Made by a program: the position numbers and the translations under genes. The notes beneath the pieces are model-generated. The model was not told the origin of the DNA. It did no database searches and worked only from the letters and a program-made list of their open reading frames with translations. Below, piece after piece: positions 1-7,687 of a stretch of 37,767 nucleotides of DNA. Each line of letters begins with the position of its first letter. Position 1 is the first letter of the stretch. Source of the DNA: JALYUA01 sp038203955 (GTDB lineage Bacteria; Acidobacteriota; Thermoanaerobaculia; UBA5066; Gp7-AA6); the NCBI GenBank assembly GCA_038203955.1, contig JBBRDK010000032.1:1-37767 (forward strand), given 5' to 3'.

Positions 1-1782
1 CCCCAGGAATACGAGCACCTCCTGGCTCAGTACGAAAACTCGTTCAAGAATCTCCAGGAAGGGCAGATCATCCGGGGCCGGGTTCTCACGGTGACCCCCT
101 CTGAAGTGATCGTCGACATCGGCTACAAGTCGGAAGGCATGATCCCGGTCTCCGAGTTCACGGACTTCTCCGGAAACGTGATGGTCAAGCCCGGCGACGC
201 CGTCGACGTGCTGCTCGAGCGCACCGAGGACCAGAACGGCTACGTTGTCCTCTCCAAGGACAAAGCCGAGAAGATGAAGGTGTGGGACGAGGTCGAGAAG
301 TCCTACCGTTCGGGCTCCACGGTCCGCGGCCGGGTCATCGACCGGATCAAGGGCGGACTGGCGGTCGACATCGGCGTCAAGGCCTTCCTTCCGGGCTCGC
401 TGGTCGACGTCAAGCCCGTCAAGAACCTCGAGTCGCTCCGCGGTAAAGACCTCGATTTCAAGGTGATCTCGGTCGACAAGAAGCGGGGCAACATCGTGCT
501 CTCCCGCAAGGCCGTCGTCGAGGTCGAGCAGGAAGCGAAGAAGAAGGAGACCCTGCAGCTCCTCGAAGAGGGCCGGGTCCTCCGGGGTACCGTCAAGAAC
601 CTGACCGACTACGGCGCCTTCGTCGATCTCGGCGGTCTGGACGGTCTCCTCCACGTCACCGACATGTCCTGGGGCCGCGTCAACCATCCGTCGGACCTGG
701 TCAAGGTCGGCGACGAGATCGACGTCGTGGTTCTCAAGTTCGACCGCGAGACGGAGCGCGTCTCTCTCGGCACCAAGCAGCTCACCGACGATCCGTGGAG
801 CCACGTGCCGGAGCGGTATCCGACGGGATCCCGTGTGACCGGCCGGGTGACCAACGTGACGGACTACGGCGCCTTCGTCGAGCTCGAAGAGGGCGTCGAG
901 GGTCTCGTGCACGTCTCGGAAATGTCGTGGTCGAAGAAAGTCAAGAATCCCTCGAAGGTCGTTTCCCCCGGCGATACCGTCGAGGCGATCGTCTCGGACG
1001 TGAACCGCGATGCGCGGCGCATCTCCCTCTCCCTCAAAGACACGCTTCCCGATCCGTGGGAGAGCGTCGTCGAAAAGTACGCGATCGGCAGCCGGGTCAA
1101 CGGAAAGGTCCGCAACCTGACCGACTTCGGCGCGTTCGTCGAAATCGAGGAAGGCGTCGACGGCCTCGTCCACGTTTCCGACATGTCGTGGACCAAGCGC
1201 ATCAAGCACCCCTCGGAGGTGCTGAAGAAGGGCGACGACGTCGAGGCGATCATCACGTCGATCGACCAGGAAAACCGGCGGATCTCTCTTTCGATCAAGG
1301 AGTTTCAGCCGAACGACTGGCAGACCTTCAAGGACAAGTACCAGGCCGGCGACGTCGTCGAAGGAATCGTCACGCGGGTGGCGGACTTCGGCGTGTTCGT
1401 GCAGATCGAAGGGCTCGTCGAGGGTCTGATGCACGTCTCGGAGACGCCGGTCGGACGCGGCGAGAAGCCCCAGGATCATTTCAAGGAAGGCGACACGCTG
1501 CGCGCCCGCATCCTCCGGATCGAAGACGCCGAGATGAAGGTGGGACTCTCGGGCCAGGGCGTCGAGGCGGCCGAGCCGGCTCCTGCCGGCGCCGCGGCCC
1601 CCGAGCCCGAGCCCGCTCCGGCGCCGCCGGCCGCGGAGGCTTCCTCGTCCGCGCCCGCCGTCGAGACGGCCGCCGAAGCCCCCGCCGAGCCGGCGCCCGC
1701 GGCCGAAGGCGGAGAGCCGGAAGGCGTCCCCAAGAAGAAACGCACGCGCAAGAAGGCGGAAGACGCCGCCCCGAAGACTTAG
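1..1782 (+). CDS. rpsA: 30S ribosomal protein S1, 5' end outside the window
   Basis: S1 binds mRNA on the 30S subunit and helps load structured leaders. The reading frame is open from base 1, so the true start lies upstream; 593 codons are visible. Six S1/OB-fold repeats can be read, starting near visible residues 20, 105, 190, 275, 362 and 448. The last four carry the family pattern YGAFV or FGAFV followed by GLVHVS or GLLHVT. From about residue 522 the protein becomes an Ala/Pro/Glu-rich tail of about 50 residues and ends in a basic KKKRTRKK patch. Known bacterial S1 proteins usually have four to six repeats; the tail is not part of the common core. The next gene is an HU/IHF protein, as in the cmk-rpsA-ihfB order of Enterobacteria. 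Identity is secure; the role of the tail is unknown. Confidence 0.97.
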   Translation, partial: PQEYEHLLAQYENSFKNLQEGQIIRGRVLTVTPSEVIVDIGYKSEGMIPVSEFTDFSGNVMVKPGDAVDVLLERTEDQNGYVVLSKDKAEKMKVWDEVEKSYRSGSTVRGRVIDRIKGGLAVDIGVKAFLPGSLVDVKPVKNLESLRGKDLDFKVISVDKKRGNIVLSRKAVVEVEQEAKKKETLQLLEEGRVLRGTVKNLTDYGAFVDLGGLDGLLHVTDMSWGRVNHPSDLVKVGDEIDVVVLKFDRETERVSLGTKQLTDDPWSHVPERYPTGSRVTGRVTNVTDYGAFVELEEGVEGLVHVSEMSWSKKVKNPSKVVSPGDTVEAIVSDVNRDARRISLSLKDTLPDPWESVVEKYAIGSRVNGKVRNLTDFGAFVEIEEGVDGLVHVSDMSWTKRIKHPSEVLKKGDDVEAIITSIDQENRRISLSIKEFQPNDWQTFKDKYQAGDVVEGIVTRVADFGVFVQIEGLVEGLMHVSETPVGRGEKPQDHFKEGDTLRARILRIEDAEMKVGLSGQGVEAAEPAPAGAAAPEPEPAPAPPAAEASSSAPAVETAAEAPAEPAPAAEGGEPEGVPKKKRTRKKAEDAAPKT

Positions 1783-1874
1783 CTGGGCCAGCCGAGCATG
1801 TCGACGGGTACTCTGGGTGTTCCATGCGCGGCCGGCTCTGATCGCCGCCGCGCCCATCCGGTCGAGAGGTGTCC

Positions 1875-2150
1875 ATGACGAAAGCCGAGCTGATCGAGCG
1901 CGTCGCCGTCGCCACGGACGTCACCAAGAAGCAGGCGGAAGCGATCGTCGACACGGTTTTCGACGCGATCGTCCGCTCCCTGAAGGAAGGCCAGAAGATC
2001 GAGCTGCGCGGATTCGGATCGTTCCGGCTCCGGGAGCGCGGCGCGCGCATGGGCCGCAACCCGAAGACCGGCGTCAAGGTCTCCGTTCCCGCGAAAAAGA
2101 TTCCGTATTTCAAACCCGGCAAGGAACTGAAAGAGCTCATCAATCGTTGA
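1875..2150 (+). CDS. HU/IHF family DNA-bending protein
   Basis: Small nucleoid protein that bends DNA as a dimer. The 91-residue product shows the whole family fold: an N-terminal helical part (KAELIERVA), the GFGSF turn, the beta-arm core RNPKTG with its intercalating proline, and the end KPGKELKELI. The ATG at 1875 is preferred because GAGAGG lies about 6 bases upstream; a GTG at 1869 would add two residues. Position directly after rpsA matches ihfB in Proteobacteria, so an IHF-like subunit is plausible, but HU and IHF cannot be told apart by eye. The TGA stop (2148-2150) lies inside an 8-bp tandem repeat that fills the gap to the next gene. Confidence 0.95.
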   Translation: MTKAELIERVAVATDVTKKQAEAIVDTVFDAIVRSLKEGQKIELRGFGSFRLRERGARMGRNPKTGVKVSVPAKKIPYFKPGKELKELINR

Positions 2151-2196
2151 AGCGTTGAAGGGTTGAGGCGTCGAAGCGTTGAAGCGTTGAAGCGTT
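2145..2196 (+). repeat. 8-bp tandem array (CGTTGAAG), over the HU/IHF stop codon
   Basis: Six complete 8-bp units and a partial seventh run in strict register. Units at 2145, 2153, 2177 and 2185 are exact CGTTGAAG; those at 2161 (GGTTGAGG) and 2169 (CGTCGAAG) are diverged, and the last one breaks down at CGTTAGAA. The TGA stop of the HU/IHF gene is the core of the first unit. The array makes up nearly the whole leader of the HIT gene, which has no clear Shine-Dalgarno site. Confidence 0.9.
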
Positions 2197-2206
2197 AGAA
2201 CGGTCG

Positions 2207-2701
2207 ATGCCGGACGTCCTCTTCGCCCCCTGGCGCTACGAATATCTCGTGTCCGACAAGTCGGGAACGAACTGTTTTTTCTGCGAGGCCGCCGCCTCCG
2301 AGACCGACCAGGAAACCCTGGTCGTTTCCCGCGGCCGGAAGGTGTTCGTGATTCTGAACCGCTACCCCTACACCAACGGCCACGTGATGGTGGCGCCTTA
2401 CGCGCACGAAGCGCGGCTCTCGGGGTCCTCCGACGAGACCCTGACCGAGTTGATTCGGACGGTCGCCAACGCCGAACGCATCCTGACTTCGGCATACAAG
2501 ACGGACGGGTTGAACGTCGGCATCAACTTCGGCTCCGCCGCGGGCGCGGGCGTCGCGGATCACTACCACGTGCATCTGGTGCCGCGTTGGAGCGGCGACA
2601 CGAATTTCATGACGGCGATCGGAGACGTTCGCGTGGTCCCCGAAGAGCCGGCCGCGACCCTCGCCCGCCTGCGGCCTCTCTTTGCGGGTGACCCGGAGTG
2701 A
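2207..2701 (+). CDS. HIT family hydrolase/phosphorylase (Ap4A phosphorylase-like)
   Basis: Histidine-triad protein of 164 residues acting on nucleotide phosphoanhydrides or phosphoramidates. The triad is visible as H119-Y-H121-V-H123; the middle His (121) is the family nucleophile. A CxxC pair at C23/C26 after an N-terminal WRYEYL segment, and the segment GDTNFM after the triad, match the branch that contains bacterial Ap4A phosphorylases such as Rv2613c; substrate choice is inference. The ATG at 2207 sits just after the 8-bp repeat array. The stop overlaps the GTG of the next membrane protein by 4 bp (GTGA), implying coupled translation. Confidence 0.9.
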   Translation: MPDVLFAPWRYEYLVSDKSGTNCFFCEAAASETDQETLVVSRGRKVFVILNRYPYTNGHVMVAPYAHEARLSGSSDETLTELIRTVANAERILTSAYKTDGLNVGINFGSAAGAGVADHYHVHLVPRWSGDTNFMTAIGDVRVVPEEPAATLARLRPLFAGDPE

Positions 2702-3087
2702 AGGCCACCTCACCCGACGCGTCCCGCCGCTGGATCGCCGTCGTTCTCGCCTGGGTCTTCCCGGGCCTCGGTCACGCGTACCTCGGCCGCCCCCGCACCG
2801 CAATCGTCTACGCCGCGGTCGTCACGGCGACCTTCGTGCTCGGAATGTCGTTCCAGGGGAGGCTCTACTCGATCGAGCCCGGCCAGCCGCTTTCCATCCT
2901 CGCCACGTTCGCCGTGTACGGAGCCGGTCTCTTGAACATCGCGGGACGGCTGCTTTCGGACAACCCCGGCGGAACCGTACTCTCCGTGACGTACGAGTAC
3001 GGGTGCGCCTACCTGCTGACCGCCGGCCTGATGAATCTCCTGTTGATGCTGGACGCGTTCGACATCGCTGTGGGGCGGAAGGCGTGA
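2698..3087 (+). CDS. Small multi-pass membrane protein with a TM2-like motif
   Basis: A 129-residue hydrophobic protein that I cannot assign to a function. It starts with a short basic stretch (SRRW) and has about four predicted membrane segments, near residues 12-28, 35-51, 65-84 and 103-122. The motif PGLGHAYLGR near residue 20 resembles the glycine-rich start of TM2-type proteins and of small membrane proteins common in Acidobacteriota. GTG start at 2698, chosen because it overlaps the HIT stop codon as GTGA. Its own stop overlaps the next start in the same way, so the HIT gene and the two membrane genes look like one translationally coupled unit. Confidence 0.8.
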   Translation: MKATSPDASRRWIAVVLAWVFPGLGHAYLGRPRTAIVYAAVVTATFVLGMSFQGRLYSIEPGQPLSILATFAVYGAGLLNIAGRLLSDNPGGTVLSVTYEYGCAYLLTAGLMNLLLMLDAFDIAVGRKA

Positions 3088-3281
3088 CCGTCGTGGCCTC
3101 TCTGCTGCCCGTGGACCACTTCCTGATCATGGCGGTCTACGCCCTGCTGGTCTCCATCTTTTTCGCGTTCGTCTGGCGCAACGAGCGGCGCGAGCGCTTC
3201 CTTCTCTTCGCGAAGATCTTCGGAGCGCTGATCGTCGGAGGGCTCGCGGTGGCGTGGCTGATGTATCCGTTCCCGGCATGA
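3084..3281 (+). CDS. Very small two-pass membrane protein
   Basis: A 65-residue product starting at GTG 3084, which overlaps the preceding stop codon (GTGA). Two hydrophobic segments (about residues 13-30 and 41-63) flank a charged loop, RNERRERF, which should face the cytoplasm. No family is recognised. Support is the tight coupling, the hairpin-like membrane topology and the fact that the frame closes just before the intergenic repeats. It is easy to miss because it lies within a longer open frame. It could be a partner subunit of the preceding membrane protein (inference only). Confidence 0.6.
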   Translation: MTVVASLLPVDHFLIMAVYALLVSIFFAFVWRNERRERFLLFAKIFGALIVGGLAVAWLMYPFPA

Positions 3282-3282
3282 C

Positions 3283-3381
3283 GCGGGAGGCGGGAGTCGG
3301 GAGGCGGAAGGCGGAGATTCTCACTGGGCTCGTGTCGTCTCCGCTTCGTTCGCCTGCCCCCTACCGCCTTCCCCCTTCCGG
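3283..3381 (+). repeat. Inverted pair of 7-bp arrays (GCGGNAG / CTNCCGC) before asnB
   Basis: Left array, 3283-3317: five heptads, GCGGGAG twice, then TCGGGAG, GCGGAAG and GCGGAGA. Right array, 3354-3381: four heptads, CTGCCCC, CTACCGC, CTTCCCC and CTTCCGG, which are the reverse-complement family. The arms could fold over a 36-base loop. The right arm ends 5 bases before the asnB ATG, so the leader is pyrimidine-rich and has no Shine-Dalgarno site. Confidence 0.85.
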
Positions 3382-3386
3382 CTAAA

Positions 3387-5255
3387 ATGTGCGGCATCGT
3401 CGGATGGGTGGGGCGGGATTCCATCGATCCCCACGCGGTCGACCGCGCCCTCGAAACTCTCAACCGGCGCGGTCCCGACGGGTCGGGCCGCTGGTGCAGC
3501 CCGGATGCCACGGCAATCCTGGGCCACCGGCGTCTCGCAATCCTCGACCCGTCGATCCGCGGCGAGGAGCCGTCGCTGGCGCCCGACCGCGCCTCGGCCT
3601 TCATCCATAACGGGGAGATCTACAACTTCCGGCAGATCCGGGAAGACCTCGAAACGCAGGGCGAGCGTTTCGTGTCCGAGAGCGACGGCGAAGTGGCGCA
3701 CCGCCTGCTCCGTCTCCACGGCCCGGACGCGCTGTGCCGGCTCGAGGGCATGTTCGTGCTCGCGCTCTGGGACGACGCTTCCGGGCGTCTCCTTCTCGCC
3801 CGCGACCGTCTCGGGATCAAGCCGCTCTATTACACGCGCGCCGCGGGAGGGATCGCGTTTGCCTCCGAGCCCAAGGCGCTGCTGTCCCTGCCGGGGATCT
3901 CCGCGCGTCTCGATCCGGACGCCGTGTCGGACTTCCTATCCTACGGCTACGTCCCGTTCGACCGCTGCATCTTCGAAGGGATCCGGAAGCTGCCGCCGGC
4001 GCACCGCCTTCTCTTCGATCGAGCCGCGGGAACGATCCGCGTCGAGCCTTTCTGGCGCCTCGAGCGGCGCGATGTCTCCGACGACCCCGACGAGCTGCGC
4101 GCCCGGCTCGACGAGGCGGTGCGCTCCCATCTCGTGTCCGACGTCCCGGTCGGCGCGTTTCTCTCCGGCGGACTCGATTCGTCCACGGTGGTCGCGAGAG
4201 CGTCCCGCGAGATCCCCGGACTGCCGACGTTCACGGTCGGGTTCCGTGGCGGGGACATGGACGACATGCGCTACGCCAGGGTCGCGGCGGGCGCTTTTGA
4301 GACCCGCCACCGCGAGGAGATCCTCGACATCGCGGACCTCTCTTCGACTCTCGCGCGCTCGGCGGAGGTGTACGACGAGCCGCTGTACGACTCGAGCCTC
4401 CTGGCCGTCGGCGGCGTCGCGGCGCTCGCGCGCTCCGAGGTCAAGGTCGTCCTCACGGGGGACGGCGGAGACGAGATCTTCGGGGGCTACGGCTGGGACG
4501 AGACGGTCATGCGGTACGAGGGAATGCGGCGCGGTTTCGGCCCCCTGGCGCCTCTGCTTTCCGGAGCGTACCGGGGCCTCGTCGCGCCGCTCGCCCGGAT
4601 GCCGGTCGGATCGCGGGCGGCCGGGGCGGCGCGGCTCCTCGCGCCCGATTTCGTCGACCGCTATTTCCCCGTGCGCGGCTTCTTCGGCGCCGCCGAACAG
4701 AACCGGATCCTGGGGCCGCGTCCTCGCGATCCGGCGTGGCTCTTCCGGCAGTTCGACCGGCCCGACCTCCCGCTCGCGCACCGGCTTCTCTCTCTCGACA
4801 TCCACACCTACCTGCCGGACAACGGCCTGATGCAGGTCGACCGCTCCACGATGGCGGTCGGCCTGGAGGCGAGGGTGCCTTTTCTCGACCGCCAGCTCGT
4901 CGAGTACGGCTTCTCTCTGCCGCCGGACCGGCTCTTCCGGCCGGGTAGGACCAAGATCGCGTTTCGCGAGGCGATCGGCGCGTGGCTTCCGAAGGAGATC
5001 CTCACGCGGTCGAAGGCCGGCTTCTCCACGCCATTCAAGACGTGGGTCGGGGGAGAGAACCGCGAAGACGCGTTTCGCCTGCTCGAACGGGGTGACCTCG
5101 CCGCCGACGGCGTCATCCGCCCGAAGGAAGTCCGCCGCTTCATCGAATCCGGAACGCAGCGCCGCAACAACAAGGTCTGGCTGCTGTTGAACCTCGAGGC
5201 GTGGTACCGAAGGTGGATTCGAGGGCACCGGCTTGAGGAAGGCGAGGGGCGCTGA
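3387..5255 (+). CDS. asnB: Asparagine synthase (glutamine-hydrolysing), AsnB family
   Basis: Transfers glutamine amide nitrogen to an adenylated carboxylate, classically aspartate to asparagine. It starts MCGIVGW; Cys2 becomes the N-terminal nucleophile of the class II glutaminase domain (about residues 2-210), with NRRGPDG and NGEIYN also visible. The synthetase domain has the PP-loop SGGLDS at residues 260-265 and a later TGDGGDEIFGGY segment. At 622 residues it is longer than E. coli AsnB (554) and in the range of AsnB paralogues found in sugar and peptide clusters. ATG 3387 is fixed by Cys2. It converges on a pair of amino-sugar genes, so amidation of a sugar acid is an alternative; simple asparagine synthesis is the default. 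Confidence 0.9.
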   Translation: MCGIVGWVGRDSIDPHAVDRALETLNRRGPDGSGRWCSPDATAILGHRRLAILDPSIRGEEPSLAPDRASAFIHNGEIYNFRQIREDLETQGERFVSESDGEVAHRLLRLHGPDALCRLEGMFVLALWDDASGRLLLARDRLGIKPLYYTRAAGGIAFASEPKALLSLPGISARLDPDAVSDFLSYGYVPFDRCIFEGIRKLPPAHRLLFDRAAGTIRVEPFWRLERRDVSDDPDELRARLDEAVRSHLVSDVPVGAFLSGGLDSSTVVARASREIPGLPTFTVGFRGGDMDDMRYARVAAGAFETRHREEILDIADLSSTLARSAEVYDEPLYDSSLLAVGGVAALARSEVKVVLTGDGGDEIFGGYGWDETVMRYEGMRRGFGPLAPLLSGAYRGLVAPLARMPVGSRAAGAARLLAPDFVDRYFPVRGFFGAAEQNRILGPRPRDPAWLFRQFDRPDLPLAHRLLSLDIHTYLPDNGLMQVDRSTMAVGLEARVPFLDRQLVEYGFSLPPDRLFRPGRTKIAFREAIGAWLPKEILTRSKAGFSTPFKTWVGGENREDAFRLLERGDLAADGVIRPKEVRRFIESGTQRRNNKVWLLLNLEAWYRRWIRGHRLEEGEGR

Positions 5256-5262
5256 CGGAGCC

Positions 5263-5376
5263 GGGAATCGGGAGCCGAGCGACCAACGGGAGCGAGACGG
5301 CCGCGGTACTCCGCGGTCAACTCGATCGGGAATCGGGAATCGGGAATCGGGAATCGGGAATCGGGAATCGGGAATC
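5263..5376 (+). repeat. GGGAATC heptad array between convergent genes
   Basis: Seven perfect copies of GGGAATC occupy 5328-5376 without one mismatch. Two further units, GGGAATC and GGGAGCC, lie at 5263-5276, 7 bases after the asnB stop. Between them, CCGCGG-TACT-CCGCGG (5301-5316) can form a short hairpin. The rest of 5256-5436 contains nothing coding that I can support, and no T-tract terminator was found although asnB and the next gene converge here. Confidence 0.92.
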
Positions 5377-5436
5377 GAAAGAATAAGGCGGTGAGGGTCC
5401 GCCGGCAAGTTCTTTAGGCTTTTCCGCCTTCCGTCC

Positions 5437-6531
5437 CTACGCGTGCTCGAAGAAGAGCTGTACGCCCGCGATCACCGTTTCGACTTCCTCCTCCGTCAGC
5501 GAGGGAAAGATCGGAAGCGAGAGGCTCGTCTGCGCCAGCGCCTCCGCCTCGGGAAGCGACGGCGGCGGCCCGTAGGGCTCCATCGCGGGCTGGAGGTGGT
5601 TCGGGATCGGGTAGTGGACGCCGGTCTCGACTCCCGCGCGCGTTAAGTGGTCGCGGAGCGCGTCGCGCGTCGCCTGGTCCTTCAGGCGGATCGGGTAGAG
5701 GTGGTAGACCATCCGGGTGCCGGGCCGCTCGAGGGGCGTCCGCAGTCCGTCGATGCCGGTCAGGGCCGTGTCGTAGTGCCGCGCGACGGCCCGCCGCTTC
5801 TCGATGAAGGTCTCGAGCAGGGCGAGCTGCTTGCGTCCGACCGCCGCTTGGATCTCGTTGAACCGCAGGTTGAATCCGACCGCGACGTGAGTGTACTTGT
5901 CGCGACGGCCGTGATCGCGGAGGAGCCGCACCGTGCGAGCGACTTCTTCGTCATCCGTCGTGACCATCCCGCCGTCCCCCAGCACCGTCAGGTTCTTGGA
6001 AGGGTAGAAGGAGAAGCATCCCGAACGGCCGACGGATCCCACGGTCTTCCCGCCCAACCGCGCGCCGTGCGCCTGGCAGCAGTCCTCCACGATCCAGAGG
6101 CGGTGGCGCTCGGCGAGAGCCCGCAACGCGTTCAGATCCGCCGCTCCGCCGTAGAGATGAACGGGCACGATCCCGACCGTTTTCTCCGTGACGCGGGACG
6201 CGGCATCGGCGGGATCGATGGCGCCGTAGCGGTCGACGTCGGTCATGACGGCCGTCGCTCCGGCGTGAAGGATTCCTTCGATGGTCGGGAACGCCGTCAT
6301 GGAGGGCACGAGCACCTCGTCGCCCGGACGGACACCGAGCGCGATCAACGAGAGCTGGATCGCCGAGGTGCCCTGCGAGACCGCCACCGCGTGACGCGTT
6401 CCGATGTAGGCAGCAAACTCGTTTTCGAACGCCTTCGTCTCCGGCCCGAGAATGAACCGGCCGGACGCGACGACCTCGAGGATCGCCGCCGTCATCTCGG
6501 GCGTGACGGTGACGCGCGACAGCGGTATCAA
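5437..6531 (-). CDS. DegT/DnrJ/EryC1/StrS aminotransferase (GnnB/WbpE-like)
   Basis: PLP-dependent sugar aminotransferase of 364 residues. K179 in FYPSKN is the Schiff-base lysine, D150 in IVED the pyridine-nitrogen partner, and QGTSAIQL near residue 53 the phosphate site. The family converts keto-sugar nucleotides to amino sugars using glutamate. The start is read as TTG at 6531, giving MIPLSR as in family members; it overlaps the stop of the upstream dehydrogenase as TTGA, with no good Shine-Dalgarno site, so coupling is likely. Together with that dehydrogenase it could oxidise and transaminate C3 of a UDP-HexNAc. The divergent neighbour lpxB favours GnnB of lipid A diamino sugar synthesis over WbpE of O-antigen synthesis; this is inference. 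Confidence 0.92.
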   Translation of the reverse strand: MIPLSRVTVTPEMTAAILEVVASGRFILGPETKAFENEFAAYIGTRHAVAVSQGTSAIQLSLIALGVRPGDEVLVPSMTAFPTIEGILHAGATAVMTDVDRYGAIDPADAASRVTEKTVGIVPVHLYGGAADLNALRALAERHRLWIVEDCCQAHGARLGGKTVGSVGRSGCFSFYPSKNLTVLGDGGMVTTDDEEVARTVRLLRDHGRRDKYTHVAVGFNLRFNEIQAAVGRKQLALLETFIEKRRAVARHYDTALTGIDGLRTPLERPGTRMVYHLYPIRLKDQATRDALRDHLTRAGVETGVHYPIPNHLQPAMEPYGPPPSLPEAEALAQTSLSLPIFPSLTEEEVETVIAGVQLFFEHA

Positions 6532-7631
6532 GGGGAGGGTGTCGGCACGGGCGCGCGCCCCAGACGGGAGCGCTGCGAGACGGCGGAAAGGGGAAGCGAA
6601 ATCTCACGGCCCGACTCGATCGACTCGTACAGGGCGGTGATCACTTCGAGAGACCGGCGGCCCTCCCGGCCGTCGACCGCCGGCTTTCCGCCGGCATCCA
6701 TGGCGTCGAATGCGGCCTCGTAATACGCGTGATGCCCGAAGCCGTAGACGTCAGGAGGGTTCGTCCGCGAGGTCTCGAGGACCCGCGCGTCCTCTTCGGT
6801 CGGATTCTCGAAGCTCCAGAGAGACATTTCGTTCATGGCGAACCCGCCGACGACCACAGTGCCCTTCTCGCCCAGAATCGAGATCGACCCCTCGAGGTCC
6901 CCGGGCCGCGCCGCGGTGGTCGCCTCGATGACGCCGAGAGCGCCGCTCGAAAACCGCAGCACCGCGATTCCGGTGTCTTCCGCCTCGATCTGAACGAGCC
7001 GCGTGGCGCTCATCGCCTCGACCGACTGGACGTCGCCCATCGTGTGGAGAAGCATGTCGATGTGGTGGGACGCCTGGTTCGAGAAGACGCCGCCGTCCAT
7101 TGCCCACGTGCCCCGCCACGGGGCCTGGTCGTAGTAGTCCTGCCGGCGGCACCAGCGTACGCGGACGGTCCCGAGCACCAGGCGCCCGAAACGGCCCTCG
7201 TCGAGGGCCGACTTGAGCTTCAGGATCGGGAGGTTGTACCGGTTCTGCTTCACCACGAAGAGCCGGGTCCCGTTGCGGTCGCATTCCGCGATCATGGCGT
7301 CCGCGTCAGACAGCGTCAGCGCCATCGGCTTCTCGACGAGCACGTTGGCCACGCCCGCGCGCGAGGCGGCCAGAACCTGCTCGCAGTGGTCTCCCGAGGG
7401 CGTGCACACCGAGAGCAGGTCCGGGGTCTCCGCGCGCAGCATCCGCGCGAGATCGGTGTAGGGCCGCCCGCCGTGCCGTCCGGCCAGATCGCCGGCCTTG
7501 TCGGGCCGGACGTCCACCGTGGCGACCAGCTCCGATCGGGGCGACGCGCCGAGGATGGCGGCGTGGCGCTGCCCGATCCGGCCACAGCCGATCAAGGCTG
7601 CCTTCCAGGCTCGAATCGAAAGAGATGTCAT
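6528..7631 (-). CDS. Gfo/Idh/MocA family sugar dehydrogenase (GnnA/WbpB-like)
   Basis: NAD(P)-dependent oxidoreductase, 367 residues. The Rossmann glycine motif GCGRIG is at residues 15-20 and the family EKP motif at 100-102. The middle section KQNRYN, then SHHIDMLLHTMGD, resembles the branch acting on UDP-N-acetyl sugars (WbpB, GnnA). Expected reaction: oxidation of the C3 hydroxyl to a ketone for the coupled aminotransferase. ATG at 7631 with GAGGG about 12 bases upstream. Only 56 bp separate this start from divergent lpxB, so both units must share control DNA; I could not pick out convincing -10/-35 boxes there. No WbpA or WbpD homologue is in the window. Confidence 0.9.
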   Translation of the reverse strand: MTSLSIRAWKAALIGCGRIGQRHAAILGASPRSELVATVDVRPDKAGDLAGRHGGRPYTDLARMLRAETPDLLSVCTPSGDHCEQVLAASRAGVANVLVEKPMALTLSDADAMIAECDRNGTRLFVVKQNRYNLPILKLKSALDEGRFGRLVLGTVRVRWCRRQDYYDQAPWRGTWAMDGGVFSNQASHHIDMLLHTMGDVQSVEAMSATRLVQIEAEDTGIAVLRFSSGALGVIEATTAARPGDLEGSISILGEKGTVVVGGFAMNEMSLWSFENPTEEDARVLETSRTNPPDVYGFGHHAYYEAAFDAMDAGGKPAVDGREGRRSLEVITALYESIESGREISLPLSAVSQRSRLGRAPVPTPSP

Positions 7632-7687
7632 GAAATAGGCCCTCGAATCTTAGCAGCACGGGCGCGGGGAACGAGAGGGACCCCGGG

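Noticed and set aside
5301..5431. Terminator between asnB and the convergent aminotransferase gene
   Set aside because: CCGCGG-TACT-CCGCGG lacks a T-run, and AAGGCGG...CCGCCTT has a loop over 30 bases; neither is convincing.
5647..6723. Plus-strand open frame of 358 codons opposite the aminotransferase
   Set aside because: No motifs; the minus-strand product has the PLP lysine and full family pattern.
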